The position numbers and the translations under genes are program-made. A stretch of DNA of 42,909 nt. It comes from Seison nebaliae (lineage: Eukaryota; Rotifera; Pararotatoria; Seisonacea; Seisonidae). Shown in pieces: positions 1 through 8,752 of the stretch. Every line of letters begins with the position of its first letter. Position 1 is the first letter of the stretch. The notes below the pieces were generated by a model, which had not been told where the DNA came from, searched no databases, and saw only the letters and a program-made list of their open reading frames with translations. Where the stretch lies: contig JALJEE010001297.1 in the NCBI GenBank assembly GCA_023231475.1, positions 1-42,909 on the forward strand, given 5' to 3'.

Positions 1-4
1 AACG

Positions 5-97
5 AATAAAAACTTATAAAAACTTTCCTAAAAAACTAGTTTATTAATTAAAACTTTTTTCGAAAAGTTTTTATTAATAAAAACTTATAAAAACTTT
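5..97. repeat. 22-nt exact direct repeat flanking an AT-rich palindrome
   Basis: The same 22 nt occur at 5-26 and 76-97. Between them, about 41-85, lies an imperfect inverted repeat centred on TTCGAA, with arms made of TTATTAAT and AAAACTTTT-type sequence. A further perfect palindrome, AAAAACTAGTTTTT, follows near 118-132. It could be a fragment of a small non-autonomous transposon cut by the window edge; no coding sequence is seen. Confidence 0.6.
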
Positions 98-132
98 AGG
101 AGGAAAAAAGTTTAAACTAAAAACTAGTTTTT

Positions 133-1375
133 ACTGTCACCGTATGATGGAAGTTCCCTTGTTAGTAGTCTTTGAACGTTCACTTCGCAACACTGATCTG
201 AGTATGATCATCAGTCCAAATTAACCAAAAGTTGTGTCATGATTCAGTGTCTGATTACTTTAAATTTCTTTTGTACTTTCAACAGCAAAATTACATAACT
301 ACAGCAAGATTAACAGTGTGAAATAAAAAATGATAAGTGTTCTAACAAAATTTTGCACTAAAATTTGAATATAGTTCTACTCACAAGTTCTATTTGTCAG
401 TAGAACTATCCATAATTTTTTAAAAAGGAATAGAAATGTCGAACGAAAAAGGTACGGTGAATAATGATGTGTCCGTTGTTGTTTATTTATAGATATTGAT
501 TTATTTGTTTGAAGATTTTACAAGATCTGTTGTTAGCGAGACAGAAGATTGGGGAGTATATATAAACATTAAACTACGAATAACCGAAAAATATAAAGTG
601 TAATAAATAGTTTGAACGAATCCTATATTAGTAGAGTGTCCGGCTAAATATCATTTGAGGAAGGTTAAATGATTAATAAAATGCATTTGAATATCTTGAA
701 TAATGGTTAGAGTAGGGGAGAGTTTACGACTGAGTTCAACAGAAGACATCTTACGTACTGCATTGGTCTAATGAAAAATTTTTGTTTCTTCCTTTTTCCA
801 AATAACTTCCATAGGGAATTGGAAACTATTTTGGAAAATCTACAGCAATCAATTAGAGAACCCATATATATATATATATAAATATATGTATATATATATA
901 TATATATTAATTTATCCCAGATACTAGGATCACTAAGCAGAATGACGTTGTTAAATTAAAGTAGAATAATGTACAGTTGTCAAATCGTAGAAGTTGTTGA
1001 ATTTAAAAATCAGATTGATGAAGAATAATTTAATGGAAGCTTCTCTAGTCAAGGGAGGGAGATATTCATAAATTTATTGTTACATAAATGTAGTTGTCAT
1101 GGCAACGAATAACTGGAGAAAACATATTTATACACCAAAGCTTCCGTTGATTGAAGGTAAGAACATTTTCATAAATTCCACTAGAGAAGAAGAGGAAAGG
1201 GCGAAAACTTAATCAACTAAAGTCTATTTTCTGCTTCTTATTAAACCATAAAAAACCAATTCAAGACTAATACCATATATCGGTGGAATTACATCGGAAG
1301 GAAAATTAGAATTAAAAATTTCTTCAATTCTTCTGTTGAAAGTGAAAATTGGAGAATCATTTGAGAAAAGCGAGA
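133..1375. other. Non-coding stretch upstream of the Toll-like gene
   Basis: No coding region can be supported here. It includes an AT dinucleotide run at about 863-907. A short ATG frame at 436 is followed within five codons by GGTACGG, which could be a splice donor of a 5' exon, but nothing confirms it. The last few hundred bases probably hold the promoter and 5' leader of the receptor gene. Confidence 0.5.
863..907. repeat. (TA)n microsatellite
   Basis: Two blocks of alternating TA separated by a short AATATATG interruption. Confidence 0.9.
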
Positions 1376-3106
1376 ATGAAATTTTGGATACTTCTCTTCT
1401 GCTATGCGTTTCCCATCCTCTACACTTCATTGGAAGGAGCGGATACTTGTGCCAGTTTAGTTAGTACAACGAACAATTTAGGTAAGAAGATCTTGCAATA
1501 TAAATGTAATGCAAATGACGGCAATCCGATTGATGTGACGAAGCTCTTCATATCCAGAGGTGATCTATTCACTGAAATTGACATGCAACCAAATAATTAC
1601 AAAGAAGTACCTCCAATTTTCCATCATTATCACAATGTTGAAACGGTGAAATTGGGAAATAATCAATTGACGACGATTAATGAAGAGTTTTCCGATTTAA
1701 ACAAATTGAAAGTTTTATTATTGAACAATAACGAAATTGAGGAGATGAAAGAGAATTCTTTTGCCAATGCTAAATCGATTGAAGTACTCGATTTATCTCA
1801 TAACAAATTAACTAATATTTCATGGAAGATATTGGATAGTTTGAATAATTTGAAGATTTTGAAATTGAATTCTAACAAACTAAAACGGATTAGTCTTTTA
1901 TCAATCGCTCATATCTCAAATAAATTGACTATATTGGAATTAGAAGATAATGAAATAATTGAAATTAATTCTCAGACGACTGATGAGAAGATAAACAATA
2001 TCATATCTCCTGCTCTCTCCATTCGATTGTGGAAGCAGAATAGTTTCATTAAAATTTCAAGTGAATTATTCTCCATCTTAACCATCCACCATCAGAATCG
2101 TTTGATTGATGTTCTTAAACTCATTTCTAATGATTCGATTGAACATCAAAAATTCATTTGTCATAACAATATTTTGGTGTATGTGAAAGATGTTCAATTA
2201 GATAATCTACTCGATGGTCAATGTTCGAATAATGATGGCAATTTTTTCCGATTTCTTAATTGTCGCAATGATAAGATTTGTCAAGATCCATTTCTAAATA
2301 ATATGAATAATCAGAATCCATTACCTGAACCAGAAGAATTGGTGGATGATGAAAAAGAAGAGGAGGCAAATGGGAAAATGAACAAAAATGCTCCCTATGC
2401 TGCCACTCTTCTATTGATTCCTCTTGTCATTCTAATTGTTCTGTTGAGTCAAAGGAAATGTCGAGAAAAGTTCTTCATGCAAACCGGTTTCCATCCGTTT
2501 GATAATGATCCCGAATATTTCGATATGAAACAATTAGACGCAATCATCTTCCACACAAAAGATGGCTCACAATTCGTGGATGAGAAGTTAAGTGGGGAAT
2601 TGCAGGATTATAACACAATCACCAAAATGATCGTTTCATCAAATACTTTCTCTCAATATGATGCGAACGAGTTGAGTCGAGCTAAACGTGTCATCATTTG
2701 TCTGACGATTGAATTTGTTACATTAGCCTGGGCAGATACGGATCTCCAACAAGCAATTAAAGAATTATTGAAAACGAAACAAACGAAAATAATCGTCATT
2801 CATGTGCACAAGATCAATCAACGTGAAGTTTCTTTAAATTTAAATTAACATTTCTCATTTTATTTCTTTTTCAAGTTAAAAGATCAATTCAATTTAACAT
2901 GTTGCACATCTCAACGATATGATATGAAAGGATATGGAAATAATTTACGTCAAAAATTATTTTATGCTATGCCACAAAAGAAACCGATAAATCCTACTAA
3001 TCAATCCAGTAACGGAATTCCACGATCAATTCAACGGAGAATGCACATTCCCTCATATTCGAGGAAGTTGCCCAAAATGGAAAAGAAGGACGACTTTCTA
3101 ACATAA
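1376..3106 (+). CDS. Toll-like receptor with short LRR ectodomain and divergent TIR domain
   Basis: Exons are 1376-2827 and 2876-3106, joined in phase 0 across a 48-nt intron (donor GTTTCT, acceptor CAAG), giving 560 aa. The ATG at 1376 is chosen because the in-frame codon at 1349 is TTG and because the protein then starts with a hydrophobic signal peptide (about residues 1-22). About five leucine-rich repeats follow (residues 85-200, LxxLxLxxNxL pattern). Next come a cysteine-bearing flank (about 260-305), an acidic juxtamembrane stretch, a transmembrane helix (about 341-358) and a cytoplasmic TIR-type domain (about 386-520). Box 1 is degraded (LDAIIFH) and the RDxxPG box 2 is not present, but the RVIICLT and KIIVIHV strands and the closing LRQKLFYAMP motif are clear. 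Joining the exons restores that TIR C-terminus, which supports the intron. TIR domains of this family pass immune or developmental signals through MyD88-type adaptors; whether this one can is doubtful. Confidence 0.85.
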
Positions 3107-4370
3107 TCTATAAATCTTATTCGATAATGAAGAAAAATGAAGAGATGGACATAAAGATTCAGTTTTGTTCATATATCCATTAAAGAAATCGATCGATTTC
3201 ATTCGTTTCCGATAAATTAATGAATCGATTCCAACACATTTCTCATTTCCACATTTCGCCACAAGACAATTCTTTCTCGTGTCATATATTACAGTGCCAA
3301 TTGGATTGTTCGTCTTGTCCATCCATATCGGTCGACGTCTCATTGACATTATCTTTAATTTCTTTCCATTCAACATCGTTCTCAATGGTTTCTTCATACC
3401 ATTAATCGTTTCGTGATATAATATAAGTGAAATTTTTTTTTTAAAAAAAATTAAATTTTCCCAAAAAACAAAAGGAATTATTTCATCCCAATGAATTCAT
3501 TTTGTGGAAGAGAATTCTAACGATTTCTGAAAGTGCTCGATATTGACGAAGTATCAATTCCGCATCCTGGTGCCAATCTATATCGAAATCAGAAGATGTT
3601 AATCTTCTGGCTGTGAAGAATGTCTCATGAATGAATTATTTTGAACGGGAAAAAAAAACCGATTGGAAAATTTTCATCGATTTGTTTTCTTCGATTTCTT
3701 TCAATGAAATCTCCTTCGATGATTTCTTCTGTTAATTCTTTTAGAAGTTTTATAATCTGCATATGAAAAATTGGAGAAATAGGAATGAGAATAATTGAGA
3801 AACTAATTGACTACTTAAATCGGATAATTCCTCCAATAATTCCATCGTCATCATTCTGGTTCTCTCATTTATTTCATAGATTTGTTGATCGATGATATCT
3901 CCAGTATCAAATTGATTTTGATCAATTCTCATTAAACTGACACCAGTTATTTGATCATTAGTTAAAATAGTGAATGGTATTGGAGATGCACCTCTCCATC
4001 GTGGCAATAGAGATGGATGAATATTTATAATTCCACTAAACAATTCCAAATGAATAGTAAAAAGGAAAAGAAACTTTGGAAGGAATTGACGAATAATCTG
4101 TTCACTAATCAAACGACCATAACTTGCCACAACACCAAATTGTCGACCAATCGACCAAATGAAATGGGGACAAGATGTATGAACATTAGTTGGAATATAA
4201 TCTATTTGTTTCGCAAATAATTGAATTGGATTGAACGATTTACTTTTTCCAATCGTCACAATATCAAGTTGATGAAAGAATTTGGAAGAGTTGTTCGCTT
4301 CTAAAATATTTTGAAGAATCTTTACGGAAAAGATATCAGAGCCGAAATAAGTTAAACGATTCAACTTCAT
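3098..4370 (-). CDS. MTFMT: Mitochondrial methionyl-tRNA formyltransferase
   Basis: Formylates initiator Met-tRNA for mitochondrial translation. Five exons on the minus strand: 4370-4075, 4035-3804, 3756-3660, 3610-3522 and 3391-3098. They total 1008 nt (335 aa) and every junction keeps the frame. The introns are 39, 47, 49 and 130 nt; the 39-nt one has no stop and is a multiple of three, so it looks coding if left unspliced. The N-terminal formyltransferase fold starts LTYFGSDIFS, followed by VVASYGRLI. The catalytic block NIHPSLLPRWRG (Asn103, His105) and FDTGD (Asp142) are intact. The C-terminal tRNA-binding domain has the expected ARRLTSSDFDIDW, YRAL and DFFNGYM segments. The length is slightly below that of vertebrate homologues. 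The ATG at 4370 opens directly on the fold, so a targeting peptide is not obvious; a missed 5' exon is possible. Its stop overlaps the receptor's 3' coding end on the other strand. Confidence 0.92.
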
Positions 4371-4754
4371 TCAAAGAGAAAAATTTGAAATACTCTTCAG
4401 CTTAATATGGAAAATGTGAGAAATAGAAGGAATGAAATAAAAGGAAAATTTTAATGTAATATATAAATTCTCATATTTTAAATTTATGGGGAAGAAAATT
4501 TCATCTAAAATTATGAAGCTAAAAATATTATATTTCCAAATGTTTCTCTTAAAAAGAAAAGGATGAACATCGTTTTCACTCTATCGAGATCACCATCACT
4601 ATACATGAATTATAAAAAAAAAAGAATAATAATTGTTGTTGAGAATGATTTGGTTGGATGAGAAGAAACGTTGAAGATCGTTCGGATTGTGAGAAAATAT
4701 TGTGAATAAAAAGAATTTAAAAAAAATTGGAATATGTTTGTGTGAGAATTTTAA
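4371..4754. other. Intergenic spacer between MTFMT and the CCDC149-like gene
   Basis: About 385 bp of AT-rich DNA with poly-A/T runs. It should contain the 3' untranslated end of the CCDC149-like gene and the promoter of MTFMT, both on the minus strand. No individual site is recognisable. Confidence 0.5.
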
Positions 4755-6664
4755 TTATTTGATGTCACTAAAAATGGATCGACGAGAGCCTTCTCTCAAA
4801 CTGACGACATGTCCTCCCTTTTTTGTATTGGGTTTCGTCGTCCCAGGTAAACGACTCCAGAATGAATCATATTGAGATGGACGTGCAAAAGAGTTTGGTG
4901 AATAGAAATTGACATTTTTCTCCTTATCAAAACGATTGAACATGTTCGTTGTCCAATCGTTCTTTTTAACTGGATGTTTTGTTGGAGAATTGATAGTGAT
5001 GAATTGATGGCAAATGGAAAAAAGATTTTCATCTTTCTCTTCTTCTTCATCTTCATTCTCATCATACATTCCATCTGAATCATTACTATCACTTTCACTC
5101 ATTTGAATGAATTGTTGAGATTTGTCTTCAATCGATTCTATATCATTTATCTTCTCTTCTTCTTTAATTATTTCTTTATTTTCTTTAATTATTTCTTTAT
5201 TCTCTTTAATTATTTCTTCTTCATATTTCGTTGATGGAGTTAATTCTTCAATTTCATCACACTTCTTACGAAGAAGGAACTTCTTTCGAGTTTGTATGGC
5301 AATTGATCGAATTGAAGGATTTCTTTCGGAATTCCTTTTCGTTAAATCGAGATTCATCTCCTCTAATTCAGTAATACGTGCACCGAGCATTCGATTCGAT
5401 CTCTTCATGTGACGGAGTTCGATCGTCTTATCTTGTAACGTCTCCAAAAGCGCTTTGAGGAGTGTCTGCAACGTCTGCATATTCGTTCGCGTCGTCTTGA
5501 ATGTATTGGAGAGATATTCCTGTACTTGTTGTTGATTGATGATCTTCACTTCATCTTCATCTCCCAAACAACCGATATTACCATTGATCTTCTGTTTCAC
5601 TTTCAATTTCTTCAAATTCTTCTTTTGAAGCGATTTCTCATTCTCCAACAGAATTATTCGATTCTTCAAATACAAATTATCTGATTGTAATGATGCCACG
5701 TCGAAATATTCTTTCTTTCCTTCCTCACAACTTCGTTCATTTGTATTATACTCATTATTCTGGAATAATAAATTCATTTGTTCTATACGATTATTCAATT
5801 CCACTTTCTCTTCCTTCAAATCTTTCGTTATACATCTCTCTGATTTCAATTCCACTTGTACATCTCTTAACTGCATATGAAAATTAAAAGATTATTTAGA
5901 AGAAATGATAATCATTTTCGTATGACGTAACTTTTCCTTTTAATTCTTCTAAATCCTTCAAATGTTGTTCATTCCCGTTCGATAATTGTGAAGAGAGACT
6001 CATATTCATCTCGTCGAAACAAACAGAATAAGATGAAGTGAGTTGATTGGGAGTGAATCCTTTCTTCAATTTCATCCTCTTTCTCATTAACTTTCATTAA
6101 ATTTTTAATATTTTCACTCTTCAAACAAATGGAGAACTTTAAGATCATCATATGCATCGAATACTTTCTCTCTCAAATCGTCCCTTTCGTATTGAACAAA
6201 ATTAAGATGTTCTTTCGATCTCACTAATAATTTGATTAGATTCTTCAATTACCAATTATCAATTGAGAAAGTTGAATTTGATGAATTGATTGAAAATAAA
6301 ACCTCTTTATCCATATGTCGATAATAGTTACATTCTGCTTTGCACTTCTCATCAATCATCTCATTGGGAACCATTTCTTCCAAATCATCTCCAACATTTC
6401 TCTATTGAATGAAGATTTCAAATGAAAATCAAGAACAATCACTCCAACATTACAAGTGGAAATACTTTTCAATTTTTCATTCTCCTCTAAAACTTCACTC
6501 AACTTCTCTACCAATGTCTCGAATCCATGCTCCTTCTCAATAATTCGTGATTGTAACTCTTTTATTTGTTGAATCTCACAACGCTTCTCATCCTTTGAAA
6601 AATAAATAAAAAAAATTCAAATTTTTTCTATATCAAATCCATTTAAATTAACTTTCAATGTCAT
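4755..6664 (-). CDS. CCDC149: CCDC149-like coiled-coil protein
   Basis: Six minus-strand exons: 6664-6653, 6592-6449, 6401-6303, 6242-6138, 6090-5932 and 5870-4755. They total 1635 nt (544 aa) and all five introns (60, 47, 60, 47 and 61 nt) are in phase 0. The protein is almost entirely predicted coiled coil up to about residue 320. Similarity to the CCDC149 family rests on the ERDDLREK segment, VASLQSDNLYLKNRI, QQQVQEYLS and especially the ALLETLQDK...RSNRMLGARITELE block. The C-terminus is charged and low-complexity, with a triple EIIKENK-type repeat and an acidic run (DENEDEEEE). The molecular function of the family is not established; a structural or scaffolding role is only inferred. The 12-nt first coding exon (Met-Thr-Leu-Lys) is the weakest part of the model, and further 5' exons cannot be excluded. 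Confidence 0.78.
5152..5217 (-). repeat. In-frame tandem repeat inside the CCDC149-like gene
   Basis: Three near-identical 21-nt units encode EIIKENK, EIIKENK and EIIKEEE (minus strand). The near-identity at DNA level points to recent slippage or unit duplication, so copy number may vary between individuals. Confidence 0.85.
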
Positions 6665-7293
6665 TGTTCGATTTCTCTCTACATGTCATCGGAAAAATTT
6701 AATCTGTTTATTATTTCCATTTTTCCCAATTCTCCTGCGAACGAGATATGTTTTTTTACACATAAATCCTTAAACTTCTTCTCTCTATCAATATATGATG
6801 GAAGGAAGAATGGAAATAAAAAGAAAAAATGAATAATAAGATATTTAAAGATTGTAGCTTCTCATCAATATTACAATAACAAATTATTTTACGTAATCTC
6901 TCAAATTATTGGGAAAAAATTGTTTTTTAAATGTGATAAGAATTGTCGTTATAATTTACATCAAATTTATCATTTATTAATTACACACAAATCATTAAAC
7001 TCATTATTTTTAATCTCATCACATTATTTTTATAAATTTTCTTTATTTAATTCTTACAATTAATTCTTACAATTAATTCTTACAATTCTTAGTTTTTTTT
7101 TCTTCTTTCCATATCATACACGAAGAAAGAAAGATTCATACGAATGACTTAACTTCTGCATAGCAGTTTATCTAGATTTTGATTTTGGAAAGTTTCGGTC
7201 TTTTACACTTACATAATATTCGATTCGAGTCGAATGTGTTTCTGTATTTTTGTCTTTAAGAAGATGAAAGTAAAAAAAAGGAATATAATAAAA
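6665..7293. other. Intergenic spacer between the CCDC149-like gene and mS25
   Basis: About 630 bp with no supportable gene. It is rich in poly-A/T and holds a 13-nt tandem repeat (TTAATTCTTACAA type) near 7051-7090. It should include the mS25 3' end and the CCDC149-like promoter (minus strand). Confidence 0.5.
7049..7091. repeat. 13-nt tandem repeat, about three copies
   Basis: Successive units of TTAATTCTTACAA, the last partial. Two degenerate copies of the same unit occur at about 8140-8165, on the other side of mS25. Confidence 0.85.
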
Positions 7294-7887
7294 TTATTTT
7301 GATTTTTCCCAATACTCTTTCATCGCTTCTTTATCTGACTTCTTTTCTCTGATTTCTTCCAATGCATCTTTCTCATAATATGAATATTTGCCACGTAGGA
7401 ATTCAGGTAACAATTTCTCTGATGGACACGATACTTGCCCATAAATCTCACAAATACAATGACGTTGATAATCCACTCCGAAATTCGCGTCATTCACTTG
7501 TTGCTCCATATTACGTTGTTGTTGTTCTTGTTCGATTTGAGATTGAGATTTACAAAAGATCTTCTTGATCCAATCATGAATATCTTGTCGATTACGCTGA
7601 AAACAATCGATATGATGTTTTTTCGTATTATTCATTTGGTCGAGTGTGTAGATGGTGAGAAAGGATGTCGGAGTCACATCCTCCAATGTGATACAATGAA
7701 CATCAGGATTCTTGTATTGTAGTTGAGGTAGATGCCAAAAGATGAATCTTCTCAATCCTTCTCCTTCCTCCAACTTCGACGAATAATTCATTGAGATAAT
7801 TCTAATGTTATCTCTCAAATATAATTGTCCATTCTGTAAATATTTGATGGTGCGCCTAACAGGCGCTGCACCTTTCATAAAAGGCAT
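7294..7887 (-). CDS. MRPS25: Mitochondrial small-subunit ribosomal protein mS25
   Basis: Single uninterrupted exon, 197 aa, slightly longer than vertebrate mS25. The start MPFMKGAAPVRRTIKYL is the family's characteristic N-terminus. The LRRFIFWHLPQLQYKNP segment matches the thioredoxin-like fold shared with mL43-type mitoribosomal proteins. In vertebrate mitoribosomes mS25 supplies three cysteines to a 2Fe-2S cluster shared with bS16m. Here Cys144, Cys146 and Cys154 keep the same C-x-C-x7-C spacing, so cluster binding is probably retained. A glutamine-rich insertion (about residues 114-130) and a lysine-rich tail account for the extra length. No targeting peptide is visible, as is usual for this protein. 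The gene diverges from the downstream desaturase; the two share an upstream region of about 860 bp. Confidence 0.93.
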   Translation of the reverse strand: MPFMKGAAPVRRTIKYLQNGQLYLRDNIRIISMNYSSKLEEGEGLRRFIFWHLPQLQYKNPDVHCITLEDVTPTSFLTIYTLDQMNNTKKHHIDCFQRNRQDIHDWIKKIFCKSQSQIEQEQQQRNMEQQVNDANFGVDYQRHCICEIYGQVSCPSEKLLPEFLRGKYSYYEKDALEEIREKKSDKEAMKEYWEKSK

Positions 7888-8752
7888 TATGGAAAAAGAA
7901 GAAAATAATTTTTTTTGAATTTTATCAAAAACTCATCAAAGACTAGAAATTTAAGAGAATTTGAAATTCAAAAGTTTTTATTCTAATTAGAATATTTTGG
8001 GATTGATGAGAAAAATATTTGGAAGTAGATAGAAAAGAACATAAAAGAAGAACTCGATTATATTTACGATAATGATAAATGGATATTAATCTTTTTTATA
8101 AATTTCATTTTAATTAATTGTTTAATAAATTTTTTCCATAATTCTTACAATAATTCTTACATTATTTCAAATAAATAGAACAATCAGGATTAATTTCCAT
8201 TAAATATTTCCTAATCATTATTGATGTTTTTATTGGATTTTTCCGTTCTTATAAATTATCTATGGATTCGTCGTTTTATGAATGAAAATAATTTTTAGTT
8301 TTGGATCGGATTTTCATTTGTTCATAATTGAAATCGATAGGATTGAATTGAAGCTCAAATTATCAATAGGAAAAAAGGAGAAACATGAAGCCAAGTTTTT
8401 GAATGAACCAGTTGAATATTATAATATAATTATCTCTTAATGGTCGAGATAATTACTAGGATGATGCGACACTCTAAAGTGAAAGCAGAAGTTGATTATA
8501 TGAAAAAGTTTAAATTACCTCAAGATCGTTTCTTTTCGAATAACATTGCGAAATGAGTGTTTCTAATTGAATATGAATGAATCTCTTTAAACAAGATATT
8601 TATATTTATATATATATATATATATATATATTAAACGTTCTGTTATTAGATACTCTACAATTTTCTGTTTTTTCTATTCACTTTGATACAATTCATTCTC
8701 TTCCTTCCAAACAATAATAGTTTCCTTTTACAATTCTCATTTTTTGACAGAA
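7888..8752. other. Divergent upstream region of mS25 and the desaturase
   Basis: About 860 bp with no coding signal. It contains degenerate copies of the TTAATTCTTACAA unit (about 8140-8165) and a TA run (8598-8631). Promoters for both genes must lie here, but no TATA or initiator site can be called confidently in such AT-rich DNA. Confidence 0.5.
8598..8631. repeat. (TA)n microsatellite
   Basis: Near-perfect alternating TA run upstream of the desaturase start codon. Confidence 0.9.

Noticed and set aside
2823-2875. Alternative donor at 2823 (CGTGAAG) for the Toll-like gene intron
   Set aside because: It shifts the second exon out of the frame that encodes the conserved LRQKLFYAMP end of the TIR domain; the donor at 2828 keeps it.
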